A stretch of 64,000 bases of DNA from the NCBI RefSeq assembly GCF_004770155.1, contig NZ_RQFA01000033.1:4581-68580 (forward strand), written 5' to 3'. Position numbers and translations under genes: made by a program. Positions 42,366-53,919 of the stretch are shown piece by piece; position 1 is the first letter of the stretch; each line of letters starts with the position of its first letter. The notes beneath the pieces were generated by a model, which was not told the origin of the DNA, made no database searches, and saw only the letters and a program-made list of their open reading frames with translations. Source of the stretch: Leptospira gomenensis. Lineage in GTDB: Bacteria > Spirochaetota > Leptospiria > Leptospirales > Leptospiraceae.

Positions 42366-43118
42366 ATGTTCCGATTCGCAAACAAATCAAAATATTCAAA
42401 ATTTATAATGTTATTTCTTCTCGTAGTTTATCCGTCCATTTCGGCCGTGTCACAGGAGAAAGAACAACCTACCGAAACCGCGCAAGCGGAACGAAGAACG
42501 CAAAGGCGGCTCCAAGTAGGAGGAATTTTTTTTCCGCAACTTCCTTTATTGAGGATAAACTATAATCTCACTTCCAATCTATCCGTATTTTTGACCGCGG
42601 CCGCATTTCGCGGAGGAACGATCACCGGACTTTCCTTCGACGACAATACGAACTCGCTCGTGGAGACAAAATCCGAATGGAACGCAAAAGCCAACTTCTC
42701 CTCGGTGGGTGTAGACTGGTTTCCCTTCGATAAAATTCCGATGCATCTTACCGGATTGATCGGTTCACAACAACTGTTTAAAGTCACCGCTCACGAATAT
42801 CTGACCGTCAATCCTTTGAATCATCAATCCGTGATTCAGGAAAGTCCTTACGCTTATACCGCGACTCCGAGACGCGCGAGTATGATCGGATTGGGAATCG
42901 GATTTCGCTGGGTTTTTTCGAACGGAATTTATTTAGGCGTTCAATTCATCCGTTATTACGCGGAACAAAAGGTCGATTTTTTCGTATACACCGAACCTCG
43001 TTTAGGCGCATCCGCAAGCGTTTTAGACGTATGGGCCTACCAAAAATACCTCGAACAAAGATTCGGAACGATGGAATATTTTCAGATGTTTTATCCATAT
43101 GTAGGTTTCAGCTTTTGA
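42366..43118 (+). CDS. Predicted small outer-membrane beta-barrel protein
   Basis: 250 residues. A signal peptide (IMLFLLVVYPSISAVS) starts near residue 14, so an ATG at 42408 is a possible alternative start. After a charged segment (about 30 to 48), the rest alternates polar and hydrophobic residues in short strands: LQVGGIFFPQLPLLRINYNL, LSVFLTAAAFRGG, MIGLGIGFRWVFSNGIYLGV. The protein ends YPYVGFSF with terminal Phe, typical of proteins assembled by BamA. No function is known. The gene is bracketed by a 63-bp direct repeat, which suggests that it was gained or rearranged as a unit. Confidence 0.65.
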   Translation: MFRFANKSKYSKFIMLFLLVVYPSISAVSQEKEQPTETAQAERRTQRRLQVGGIFFPQLPLLRINYNLTSNLSVFLTAAAFRGGTITGLSFDDNTNSLVETKSEWNAKANFSSVGVDWFPFDKIPMHLTGLIGSQQLFKVTAHEYLTVNPLNHQSVIQESPYAYTATPRRASMIGLGIGFRWVFSNGIYLGVQFIRYYAEQKVDFFVYTEPRLGASASVLDVWAYQKYLEQRFGTMEYFQMFYPYVGFSF

Positions 43119-43242
43119 AGAATTCGATAAAGATTTCGAAAATGAATCTTTAAATCGTTTGGGACGTTTCTTTATAACTTAACCCCCGCGAGGACCCGAA
43201 AAAATTTCGAACAAAAACCTTCTTCCGCCGGAACGAATCCGC

Positions 43243-43305
43243 GATTCGTCCGAAGTCGTCATCCGCGATCTTTACGAAGTTGCGGCGGTCCGCACAACGA
43301 TCAAG
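43243..43305 (+). repeat. 63-bp direct repeat, copy 2
   Basis: Second copy of the repeat at 42163..42225, differing at two positions (43271 T for C, and C for A near the end). It lies between the barrel-like gene and the end of the O-methyltransferase gene. Confidence 0.75.
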
Positions 43306-43320
43306 CGGATCGAAACACGT

Positions 43321-44016
43321 CTATAATTTTCGGATCAACGAAATTCCGTCGGCGATCGGCACCATACTGATGTCCACGGAATTGTCGCGAAAAATCGTCT
43401 CGTTGAGTTTACGGATCGCGATCGTGGAAGGTTCCTGATGGGAAACATCCGCGACGCTGCCGTCCCAAAGCACGTTATCCACGATCAAAAGCCCACCCGG
43501 TTTAAGAAGTTCTAATATTAAAGGATAATAATGCGGATAATTTTCCTTGTCGGCGTCCAAAAAAACCAAATCGATCGAGGACCGTCCGAACGCGAAACCG
43601 GAAGCCCAATCAGGAAACGAATCGGAATCGAGTAGAATTTGCAAAGTTTCTAATGCGGAACCGAGCCTCAGACGGATTTTATGCTCCAGACCGGTCTCTT
43701 TCCAATACTTGCGCGCGATATCCGTCCAAGTTTCGCTGATATCGCAACAAAGAAGAACTCCGTCGTCGGGCAAAGCCGAAGCGAAACACAACGAGGAATA
43801 TCCGGTAAAGGTTCCGATTTCTAAAATCCGTTTCGCTCCGGAAAGTTTGGCGAGTAAGCCGAGAAACTGCCCTTCTTCGGGACTGATCTGCATGTTGGCT
43901 TGCGCCAACGTTCCGGTTTCGTCTCTCAACTTACGGAACGCGGGCGATTCGCGAACGGAATTACGGAAGATATACTCTTCCAGTTTTTCGGTGAGTCGAA
44001 TGTTCTTCCGACTCAG
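43321..44016 (-). CDS. SAM-dependent O-methyltransferase (CCoAOMT type), CTG start proposed
   Basis: 231 residues if translation starts at CTG (44016..44014). A start at the TTG at 43929 would remove 29 residues, including the helix LTEKLEEYIFRNSVRE that this family normally has. No ATG, GTG or TTG exists upstream in frame, but GGAG lies 7 bases before the CTG, and the CTG overlaps the TGA of the preceding gene (CTGA). Motifs: ILEIGTFTGYSSL (SAM binding), DLVFLDADKENYPHYY (metal Asp), PGGLLIVDNVLWDG. From memory, a leptospiral protein of this family with known structure begins MSRKN, which aligns with the codons from this CTG. The methyl acceptor is unknown; the acyl-CoA dehydrogenase gene is directly upstream. 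Confidence 0.85.
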   Translation of the reverse strand: MSRKNIRLTEKLEEYIFRNSVRESPAFRKLRDETGTLAQANMQISPEEGQFLGLLAKLSGAKRILEIGTFTGYSSLCFASALPDDGVLLCCDISETWTDIARKYWKETGLEHKIRLRLGSALETLQILLDSDSFPDWASGFAFGRSSIDLVFLDADKENYPHYYPLILELLKPGGLLIVDNVLWDGSVADVSHQEPSTIAIRKLNETIFRDNSVDISMVPIADGISLIRKL

Positions 44017-45197
44017 CCGAGATCTCCGTAAATCTTTTTGAGATCCGCGACGATATTTTTCTGCATCGCTTCGTTGGTTCCCCCTCCGATCGAAAGAAGG
44101 ATCGCATCCCTATGCAATCGTTCCACCGGATATTCCCTGCAATACCCGTAACCGCCGAGAGCTTGGATCGCGTTTCGGGACACGCGCTCCGCCATTTGTG
44201 TGGCGACTAATTTTGCGGAAGCCGCTCCCAAAGAATTTCGATTCTCCGGATTGATCTTAGAAGCGACGTCGTACACGAGCGCGCGCGCCGCTTGATAGTC
44301 CGCGTAGGATTCCGCCAAAAATCTTTGGATCTGACCGAACTCCGCGAGTTTTTTTCCGAAGGCTTCCCGGTGACGAATCGTATAATCGGCCATCACGTCT
44401 ACACAACGTTTTGCGATTCCCAAAGATTGCGCCGCAAGAGTGATCCTTTCGATTTCGAGATTTCGCATCATGTGAACGAGCGCACCGTCTTCCTGACCGA
44501 GTAAATTTTCCGCGGGAACTTCACAATCCTCGAATACGAGTTCGGTCGTAGGCGAAGAACGCATTCCCATCTTCTCCTCTTTTTTTCCCACGCTGAATCC
44601 CGGAAACGAACTCTCGACCAAAAACGCCGTGGTTTTTTTGGAATCCTTACTCAGCTTTGCGTAAACGAGAAAAACGCTTCCCGTGTTTCCGTTGGTGATG
44701 TATTGTTTGGAACCGTTTAACACGTATTTGTCGCCCTTTTTGGTGGCGATCGTCCGCATTCCGAGCACGTCGGTTCCGGCTCCGGGTTCAGTCATTCCCA
44801 TTCCGCCGATCCATTCCCCGGAAATCACTTTGGAAAGATATTTGGCCCTTTGTACCGCATTGGAACTGTGATAGAAATTATTTACGAACAGTACTTCGTG
44901 AGCGAGATAAGAAAGCATAAATCCGGGATCATACGCGGACATTTCCTCGTGAATGATGACGGCCGCCACCGCGTCCATTCCCATTCCTCCGTCCTCTTCG
45001 GGAACCGTGACTCCGAAAAGTCCCAACTCCGAGCCGATTCTGCGAAAGAGCGGAAGGTTAAAGGTTTCGTGCTCGTCGTTTTCTTTCGCCTGGGCATCCA
45101 TATTCTCCTTAGCGAACTTTGCGACGGTTTCCCGAAGCGCGAGATGATTCTCGGTCGGGTTGTATAAGTCATTCGGTTTTTCAAGCAACGCTTTCAT
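44013..45197 (-). CDS. Acyl-CoA dehydrogenase
   Basis: 394 residues, normal length for the family. The FAD-dependent enzyme introduces a double bond between C2 and C3 of acyl-CoA and passes electrons to ETF. Signatures include GMGMTEPGAGTD (first family signature), KQYITNG, and near the C-terminus QALGGYGYCREYPVERLHRD followed by GGTNEAMQ. The catalytic Glu position in this branch lies close to the isovaleryl-CoA/short-branched type, but the exact chain preference cannot be read by eye. The electron acceptor subunits are encoded 466 bases away on the other strand (etfB-etfA). It overlaps the O-methyltransferase gene at CTGA. Confidence 0.92.
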   Translation of the reverse strand: MKALLEKPNDLYNPTENHLALRETVAKFAKENMDAQAKENDEHETFNLPLFRRIGSELGLFGVTVPEEDGGMGMDAVAAVIIHEEMSAYDPGFMLSYLAHEVLFVNNFYHSSNAVQRAKYLSKVISGEWIGGMGMTEPGAGTDVLGMRTIATKKGDKYVLNGSKQYITNGNTGSVFLVYAKLSKDSKKTTAFLVESSFPGFSVGKKEEKMGMRSSPTTELVFEDCEVPAENLLGQEDGALVHMMRNLEIERITLAAQSLGIAKRCVDVMADYTIRHREAFGKKLAEFGQIQRFLAESYADYQAARALVYDVASKINPENRNSLGAASAKLVATQMAERVSRNAIQALGGYGYCREYPVERLHRDAILLSIGGGTNEAMQKNIVADLKKIYGDLG

Positions 45198-45259
45198 CGA
45201 TATCCTCTTCTCTAGTATCCTCTTCCTTCACTCAAAACAAGCTCGACAGAGAATCTTTA

Positions 45260-47395
<2,136 letters not shown>

Positions 47396-47414
47396 TCAAT
47401 CTGCGAAACGCCCT

Positions 47415-47562
<148 letters not shown>

Positions 47563-47582
47563 AGCGAAATCGCGTTAGAGGA

Positions 47583-47633
<51 letters not shown>

Positions 47634-47649
47634 CCCATAGTTTGAAACT

Positions 47650-48243
47650 ATGGCATTTTTGAACATCAGGAGAATCCTCCGGGTTGCCGCAGCACTGATT
47701 TTGGTCTGCGGCATTTCTGTTTCAGGGGACCCTGGACGAGACAGATTGGGCGCGCTTTTGGGAAGAATGGGAGAAATCTCCTCCTTACGAGCCAGCGTAA
47801 CGATCAATAACGAACTTTCCGGAACACTTTCTTTTAAGAAACCTAACTATTTACACGTCAAATTTTCCGACGGAAGGGTCGTATCCTCCAACGGAAGATT
47901 TCTTTGGTTTTATTCACCCGCACGAGCGATCGTAGGAAAACAGGATCTACGCGGGACTTCCGGCGGAGTTTTCGGTTTACTCAGCGGCTACGAAGAAGTG
48001 ACTCAGGTCGGCGGTTCGATTCGGCTGAAATCCTCCACAAAAACATACGAAGAAATCGTGGTTACGATGAACCCTGACAATACCCCAAAATCTTTACGGA
48101 TGAAACACAGAGGATCGGGAGAATACACTTCCGTGAGTTTTTCCGGTGTGCAGACGAACGTCGGTTTATCCGCTTCTTTGTTCAACTTCAGCGCGCCTTC
48201 CAGCGCACAAATCGTGGAAAATCCGTTGAACGAAAAGGAATAA
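47650..48243 (+). CDS. LolA-like periplasmic protein
   Basis: 197 residues with an N-terminal signal peptide ([17 protein letters not shown]). The pattern is that of LolA/outer-membrane lipoprotein carrier proteins: [16 protein letters not shown], then [39 protein letters not shown], and [17 protein letters not shown] near the end. LolA ferries lipoproteins through the periplasm to the outer membrane. The identity is fairly good by pattern, but leptospiras may carry several LolA-fold proteins, so no symbol is given. The next gene starts 5 bases after its stop, so it probably shares a transcript with the spirochaetal hypothetical gene and trpS. Confidence 0.75.
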   Translation: MAFLNIRRILRVAAALILVCGISVSGDPGRDRLGALLGRMGEISSLRASVTINNELSGTLSFKKPNYLHVKFSDGRVVSSNGRFLWFYSPARAIVGKQDLRGTSGGVFGLLSGYEEVTQVGGSIRLKSSTKTYEEIVVTMNPDNTPKSLRMKHRGSGEYTSVSFSGVQTNVGLSASLFNFSAPSSAQIVENPLNEKE

Positions 48244-48248
48244 ACGGC

Positions 48249-50071
48249 TTGTCTTTCAACTCTAGGACCGACGCTCACAAAATTTTCGCGGACTTATATC
48301 GTAAACAGAGAAGTCCGGAACATCAGGAGAAAATCGACGAAGTCATCCAGAAATCGAACGATATTTTCATTCGTATCGATTTGATGAAGAAGGTGGACGA
48401 AGAGTTCGACAAGAAGAAGCAGGAAGAAAACAAAAAGTCCGAAGAAGAAGAAAGATCGAAACGCTCTTCCGAAAAAAGTTCCACACCCGTCAAAACCGCA
48501 GCCAAATCGACGACCGCCAAACGGAACGAACCCCCTTCCGCAGGAATCGGATTTTTGGCGAACCTCTTCGGAGGAAATCCGGCTATCAACAAGTTCGCAA
48601 GGGAGTCGGGGACGATCGAAGTCGGGTTTTTAGGAAGAAAACTGCAAATCGCTCCGAGCGTTCAAAACCTGTTCAAATTTCTGAAAGAGGATCAGATTAT
48701 CGCGACGATTCAAGCCTTGCGTTTTTGCGAACAACAAGGTTGGAGATATTGGAAACCGCTCGTCTACAACGTAGTATTAAATTTTAATAAACTATTAAAC
48801 AGCATAATCTCGCTCGACAGCCTTTTTATCGACGAGATTTCCCCGGAAATATTTCTCAATCGCGCCACCAAACTGGAGTTATACTACGCCAGACATCTGA
48901 GCCGCGAGGATTCCAAAGATATCATCATGACCCAGGTTCCGGAACTGATCAAAAAGGACGAAAAGTTGGTTCCAAAACTTCCCCAGATTATGGCCGGTTT
49001 GTCGTACGGCCTCAACTTGGAAAACGGAAGACCGAAAATGACCGATGCGATTCGTGCGTTTCATATCGTAGCCACGAAACGGATGATTACTTGGGAAGAG
49101 ATCGTACAACAACTCAACGTGCCGCCGATCAACGAAATGAAATTCCAGGGTTCTTCCGACATCATAAAGGAAGTGGAAACGACCTTAATCCGTCTTGCGG
49201 ACGATATACAAACCAGACTCAACCGTAAAGAGGAACTGCAAAATCTCCGGGAACGTTATTTCAAAATCGACGACAAGGGAAGGATGAATTTCGACTTTCT
49301 CAATCTGATCGTAGACGACTATTTCGAAAATCACGTTCCCGAAAACATGCAATCCGCTTCCATCAAATCCGCGTTTAAGGGAACCCCGCACAAACTGATG
49401 TATCTTCTTCTTCGGGATTTTCAGGCTTCGTACGCTCCCATTCTCGAAGGAACGGTCAAAATCGGGACGAAAAACCAAAGCCGCGACGTGATCATCATGT
49501 TACCCGGACTTTTTAAAAGCGAAATCGAACAGATCAACAACCTGCTCCGTTTGTTGGACGCGTTTAACAAAAAGTATCCGAGTTTCCAATACAGTTTCGC
49601 GACGTACAACGAACACACCACTTCGACCGCAGGCGTCGAGGATCAGATCACGCAAAACCTCCTGAAACTTCTCGGAGACGCTGCCGGGTTTATGGGAAAG
49701 TTCGCGGAAAAGATCAACATCCTCGTGGAAAACCATCTGCTCGCAAAACAATACGAATCCACCGGAAAGTTGAACGAGAGAGTTCTCGTTTCCAAAGAGA
49801 AGGTGATCGAAGAAATCAAGATTCTCCACCGTTTCATACCTTACTGCGATTCCGCGCTCGTTTCGGGAAACAGACTCAACGGAAAAACCCTGGACTTCGT
49901 GTTTTTGGAAATGGCCAAACTTCTCTACAACTACGCGGTGATATACAAAGACAAATTTACGATTACGAAACTGACGCTTCATAAAAAGATAGATACGGAA
50001 TTGAATTCATTGATGAAAGAATACGAACGGCTGGCCGGTAAATCCTACGAAACCACAAGATCGGAGGAAGC

Positions 50072-50075
<4 letters not shown>
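48249..50075 (+). CDS. Large spirochaetal hypothetical protein (DUF5312-like)
   Basis: 608 residues from a TTG with AAGGA upstream. No signal peptide or TM helix. Residues 50 to 95 are a Lys/Glu/Ser-rich low-complexity linker ([20 protein letters not shown]). The rest is helical, with segments such as [45 protein letters not shown] and [21 protein letters not shown] believe this resembles a spirochaete family with no known function (DUF5312), but cannot confirm it here. It overlaps trpS by 4 bases (ATGA), so the two are translationally coupled. Confidence 0.7.
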
Positions 50076-51040
<965 letters not shown>

Positions 51041-51055
51041 ATAGACGTTTCGTCG

Positions 51056-51073
51056 AAAAAATCCCGATTTTTT
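51056..51073 (+). terminator. Possible AT-rich terminator after trpS
   Basis: AAAAAAT (51056..51062) pairs with ATTTTTT (51067..51073) over CCCG, 16 bases after the trpS stop. The T-run is part of the stem, so strength is doubtful; the ComEC-like gene starts 35 bases later. Confidence 0.4.
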
Positions 51074-51107
51074 AGAACTTTCGAACTCATCCCGGAACCG
51101 GTCCGGT

Positions 51108-53051
51108 ATGAGCAGACATTTACGAGGTTGGTTGCCTTGTTCGGCGGTATCGAAATTCGCCCTGGGAAACCTAATGGGCGTGGTATTAGAAGCGATTTTC
51201 CCGGGAAAATCGCCGTTAACCGTGGGAATCCTACTGTTTGCGGTCTCTTCCTGGGCCATATCGGACAATAATATTAAAAAATTAGAATATTTACTATTTG
51301 GAATATTCTTTTTTTCGATTATTATTTTTCTTAATCCGAAACGATTCCAAATCGAAGAATCTAAAAGAAAAATCCGGACGGAAACGGTCGTCTTCGGGGA
51401 AACCGAACGGGACTTTCAAAAATCCTTCCGGGAAAAAATAGGATCCGATCTGGAAAACGCCGAACTCGATTCCGAATCGCGAGGAATCGCTCTGGGTTTG
51501 GTTTTTGGAGAATCCAAACGTCTCTCCAAAGATTTCAAAGAAAAGGCCAAACAAGGCGGAATATTACACCTTTTTGCGGCATCCGGATTACACTTGGGAA
51601 TATGGATGGGGGTTCAATTTCAGATCTTAAAACGGATCCCCGGACTTCCGTTTGTGATCGCAAGAATCGTCCCTCTTCTGACCGGATTTCTGTATCTTTC
51701 GGCTCTGGGATATCCGGTTTCTCTCGCGAGGGCTTGGGTTTTTGCGGGTTTAATCCTTTTGCAGGGAGTGTTTTTGAGGAAACTTAGACCTGCGGATCTA
51801 CTTTTGAATACGGCGTGGATTTTATGGATATGGGATCCGTTGCGGTTTCATTCGGTTTCTTTTTGTCTTTCCTTCGGGGCCGTCGCGGGAATATTCCTTT
51901 TTTCTAATCCGACCAAACTCGTTCTTAATTTTATGAACGAAGAAAACCGTTTTATTTCGATATTAAAGGAAAATCTTTCCGTTTCTTTTTCGGCCGGTTT
52001 GGGAACGATGCCCGTTCTACTCTACTCTTTCGGTTCCTTCAGTTTCGGCTCCGTACTTCTCAATCTGATGGTGGTTCCTCTCGCCGGAATCGTATTACCT
52101 TCGATTTATATTTCTCTTCTCTTGCAACAAACCGGAATCGATTGGATCGTTCGACCTTGCTGGAACGTATCCGAATTTATGATCGAAATCCTATTCCGCA
52201 TTTCCGATACTCTTGCGGAGCCTCTCGGATTTTATAAGGAAATGGGCAATACGATTTGGATCGGAATGATCGGATGGATCTTCCTTTGTTTTTGGACGTT
52301 TGCCGCGGCGTATGTTTCGGAACGTTGTGTTTCGCGGAAAAAAAGGAACCGACTTTCGGATATCAGAATCGATCTATGGAAGCCTCCCGAACAACCGGGA
52401 TTTTTCCGGAAAAAAAACGCCTTCATCGTGGGAGCGTTTTCCGTACTATGTATGATATTCGTACACGCGGTTTTATATCGAACCGCGGATTATTTTCCGG
52501 AAACAAATCGGATCGTAAACAACGGATATTTTTTTCTGTTGAGAAACCGAAACTCCCTATACTTCTCCGGAAAATGCAAATACGGATATAAAAAACTTTC
52601 GGAAGCGTTTTATCGATCACGCGGACTTTTTTGCGATCGACGAAACGGGATCGACGTAAGCGGAATTTTCGTCGATGACCGATCCTGTCTCGAATGGGCG
52701 ATGCGTTGTATCCGCTCCGATTCCAAAATTCCGATTTCGTATTCGGGAAAGGACGCGGAACGTGTGCAAGCGGAAGATCCGAAACATATACGAAAATCGG
52801 AAAGGTTCCGCGACATCCAACTACCCGGAAATTCCCGAATTTTACTTTTCCACACGAAACACGATTCCCTAACGGAACTCGTGCGTAAAACCGCGAAAGG
52901 GAGGGGCTGGATCGTATTGGAAACCCCTTTCGGCAGTAAGGACAATTCGCGGATCTGGAATCGAAATCGAAAACTGCTTGGGTTGGGAGAAGGTTGGGTG
53001 TTTCTGGAAAAACATGAACTCCAGAGAATACCCGTTTCGGAAAGTTTCTGA
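51108..53051 (+). CDS. ComEC/Rec2-like DNA-uptake channel protein with a degenerate C-terminal domain
   Basis: 647 residues. The competence domain is recognisable: GGILHLFAASGLHLGIW, then a string of TM helices (about residues 165 to 425) including VSLARAWVFAGLILLQGVFL and FGSVLLNLMVVPLAGIVLP. In ComEC this channel passes single-stranded DNA into the cytoplasm. The C-terminal region (about 450 to 647), where ComEC normally has a metallo-beta-lactamase domain, has no HxHxDH motif; the equivalent stretch reads IFVDDRSCLEWAMRC. Either the nuclease-like function is lost or this branch works differently. The 3' end overlaps rsmA by 38 bases. Confidence 0.75.
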   Translation: MSRHLRGWLPCSAVSKFALGNLMGVVLEAIFPGKSPLTVGILLFAVSSWAISDNNIKKLEYLLFGIFFFSIIIFLNPKRFQIEESKRKIRTETVVFGETERDFQKSFREKIGSDLENAELDSESRGIALGLVFGESKRLSKDFKEKAKQGGILHLFAASGLHLGIWMGVQFQILKRIPGLPFVIARIVPLLTGFLYLSALGYPVSLARAWVFAGLILLQGVFLRKLRPADLLLNTAWILWIWDPLRFHSVSFCLSFGAVAGIFLFSNPTKLVLNFMNEENRFISILKENLSVSFSAGLGTMPVLLYSFGSFSFGSVLLNLMVVPLAGIVLPSIYISLLLQQTGIDWIVRPCWNVSEFMIEILFRISDTLAEPLGFYKEMGNTIWIGMIGWIFLCFWTFAAAYVSERCVSRKKRNRLSDIRIDLWKPPEQPGFFRKKNAFIVGAFSVLCMIFVHAVLYRTADYFPETNRIVNNGYFFLLRNRNSLYFSGKCKYGYKKLSEAFYRSRGLFCDRRNGIDVSGIFVDDRSCLEWAMRCIRSDSKIPISYSGKDAERVQAEDPKHIRKSERFRDIQLPGNSRILLFHTKHDSLTELVRKTAKGRGWIVLETPFGSKDNSRIWNRNRKLLGLGEGWVFLEKHELQRIPVSESF

Positions 53052-53913
53052 GATCCGGAAATTTCTGGAGTCCAAATCCTCGGCCCCGTTGAAAAAATGG
53101 GGACAGAATTTCTTGATCGATCCGAATGCGATCCGTTCTATCCTTTCCGGACTCAACGAGAAAATTCTTTCCTCCGTAGATCGGATTTTGGAAATCGGAC
53201 CGGGGCTCGGCGCCATCTCGCACGGTTTGCTGGAGTTCGACAAACCGGTCACACTCTTCGAAATCGACCCCGTATACGCCGCTTGGCTCCGCGAATATCT
53301 TCCCGAGTTCGAAGTCCGCGAAGGGGACGCGTTGGATTTTTTACCGGAATACCGAAACGAAAACGTCTACCTTTTCGGAAATCTTCCGTACTATATCTCG
53401 TCCGAACTAACGTTAAGCGCCGTTAAAAATTTGAAAGGACTCAAGGGAGCCACCTTTTTGGTCCAAAAGGAATTCGCGAAACGTATTTCGGGAGAACCTT
53501 CTTCCATTCAATTTTACTTATCTTCGTACGGACGTTGGAAATTGAAGAAGGACGTCAAAGCGGGCTCCTTTTATCCGAGGCCGAACGTCGATTCCTCCGT
53601 ATTGGAATACGAAAATTCTCCCTTTTTTCCGAACGAGTTCGGATTTTTAGCGTTGGAATGTTTGTGTAGAATCGCGTTTTGGGGGAAAAGAAAAAAACTG
53701 ACCTCCTCCTTTCGCGACGCACCGCTTACTTCGCTTCCTCCCGCGGTGACCGGTTCCCGTTTTTTTTCGGAGGAAAAATTCAGGGGGGAATGTTTCGCCG
53801 CTCTCGAACAAGCCGGAGTGGACACTGACAAACGTCCGGAAGAATTAAAAGCGGCGCGATTTCACGAAACCGCCTTGATCCTTTCCGAAACGATTAAGAA
53901 ATTACTAATATAA
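53014..53913 (+). CDS. rsmA: 16S rRNA (adenine1518/1519-N6)-dimethyltransferase
   Basis: 299 residues from the ATG at 53014 (MNSREYP), inside the end of the ComEC-like gene. The enzyme dimethylates two adjacent adenines in helix 45 of 16S rRNA during 30S assembly; loss gives kasugamycin resistance in other bacteria. Motifs: KKWGQNFLIDPNAI at the N-terminus, EIGPGLGAISHGLLE (SAM binding), TLFEIDPVYAAWL, GDALDFL, and GNLPYYISSELT (catalytic). FYPRPNVDSSVL in the middle is also typical. The C-terminal domain is somewhat longer than in E. coli. It is convergent with the HDOD gene, 6 bases apart. Confidence 0.95.
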   Translation: MNSREYPFRKVSEIRKFLESKSSAPLKKWGQNFLIDPNAIRSILSGLNEKILSSVDRILEIGPGLGAISHGLLEFDKPVTLFEIDPVYAAWLREYLPEFEVREGDALDFLPEYRNENVYLFGNLPYYISSELTLSAVKNLKGLKGATFLVQKEFAKRISGEPSSIQFYLSSYGRWKLKKDVKAGSFYPRPNVDSSVLEYENSPFFPNEFGFLALECLCRIAFWGKRKKLTSSFRDAPLTSLPPAVTGSRFFSEEKFRGECFAALEQAGVDTDKRPEELKAARFHETALILSETIKKLLI

Positions 53914-53919
53914 TCTGAG

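Noticed and set aside
43129..43151. AAAGATT / AATCTTT hairpin after the barrel-like gene as a terminator
   Set aside because: Seven weak base pairs and no T-run on the plus strand.
42163..43305. CRISPR-like array from the 63-bp repeats
   Set aside because: Only two copies, 1080 bases apart, with a gene between and no cas genes.
52423..53223. Open frame of 266 codons on the minus strand across the ComEC-like/rsmA junction
   Set aside because: Arg/Phe-rich shadow of two real plus-strand genes; no ribosome binding site or domain.
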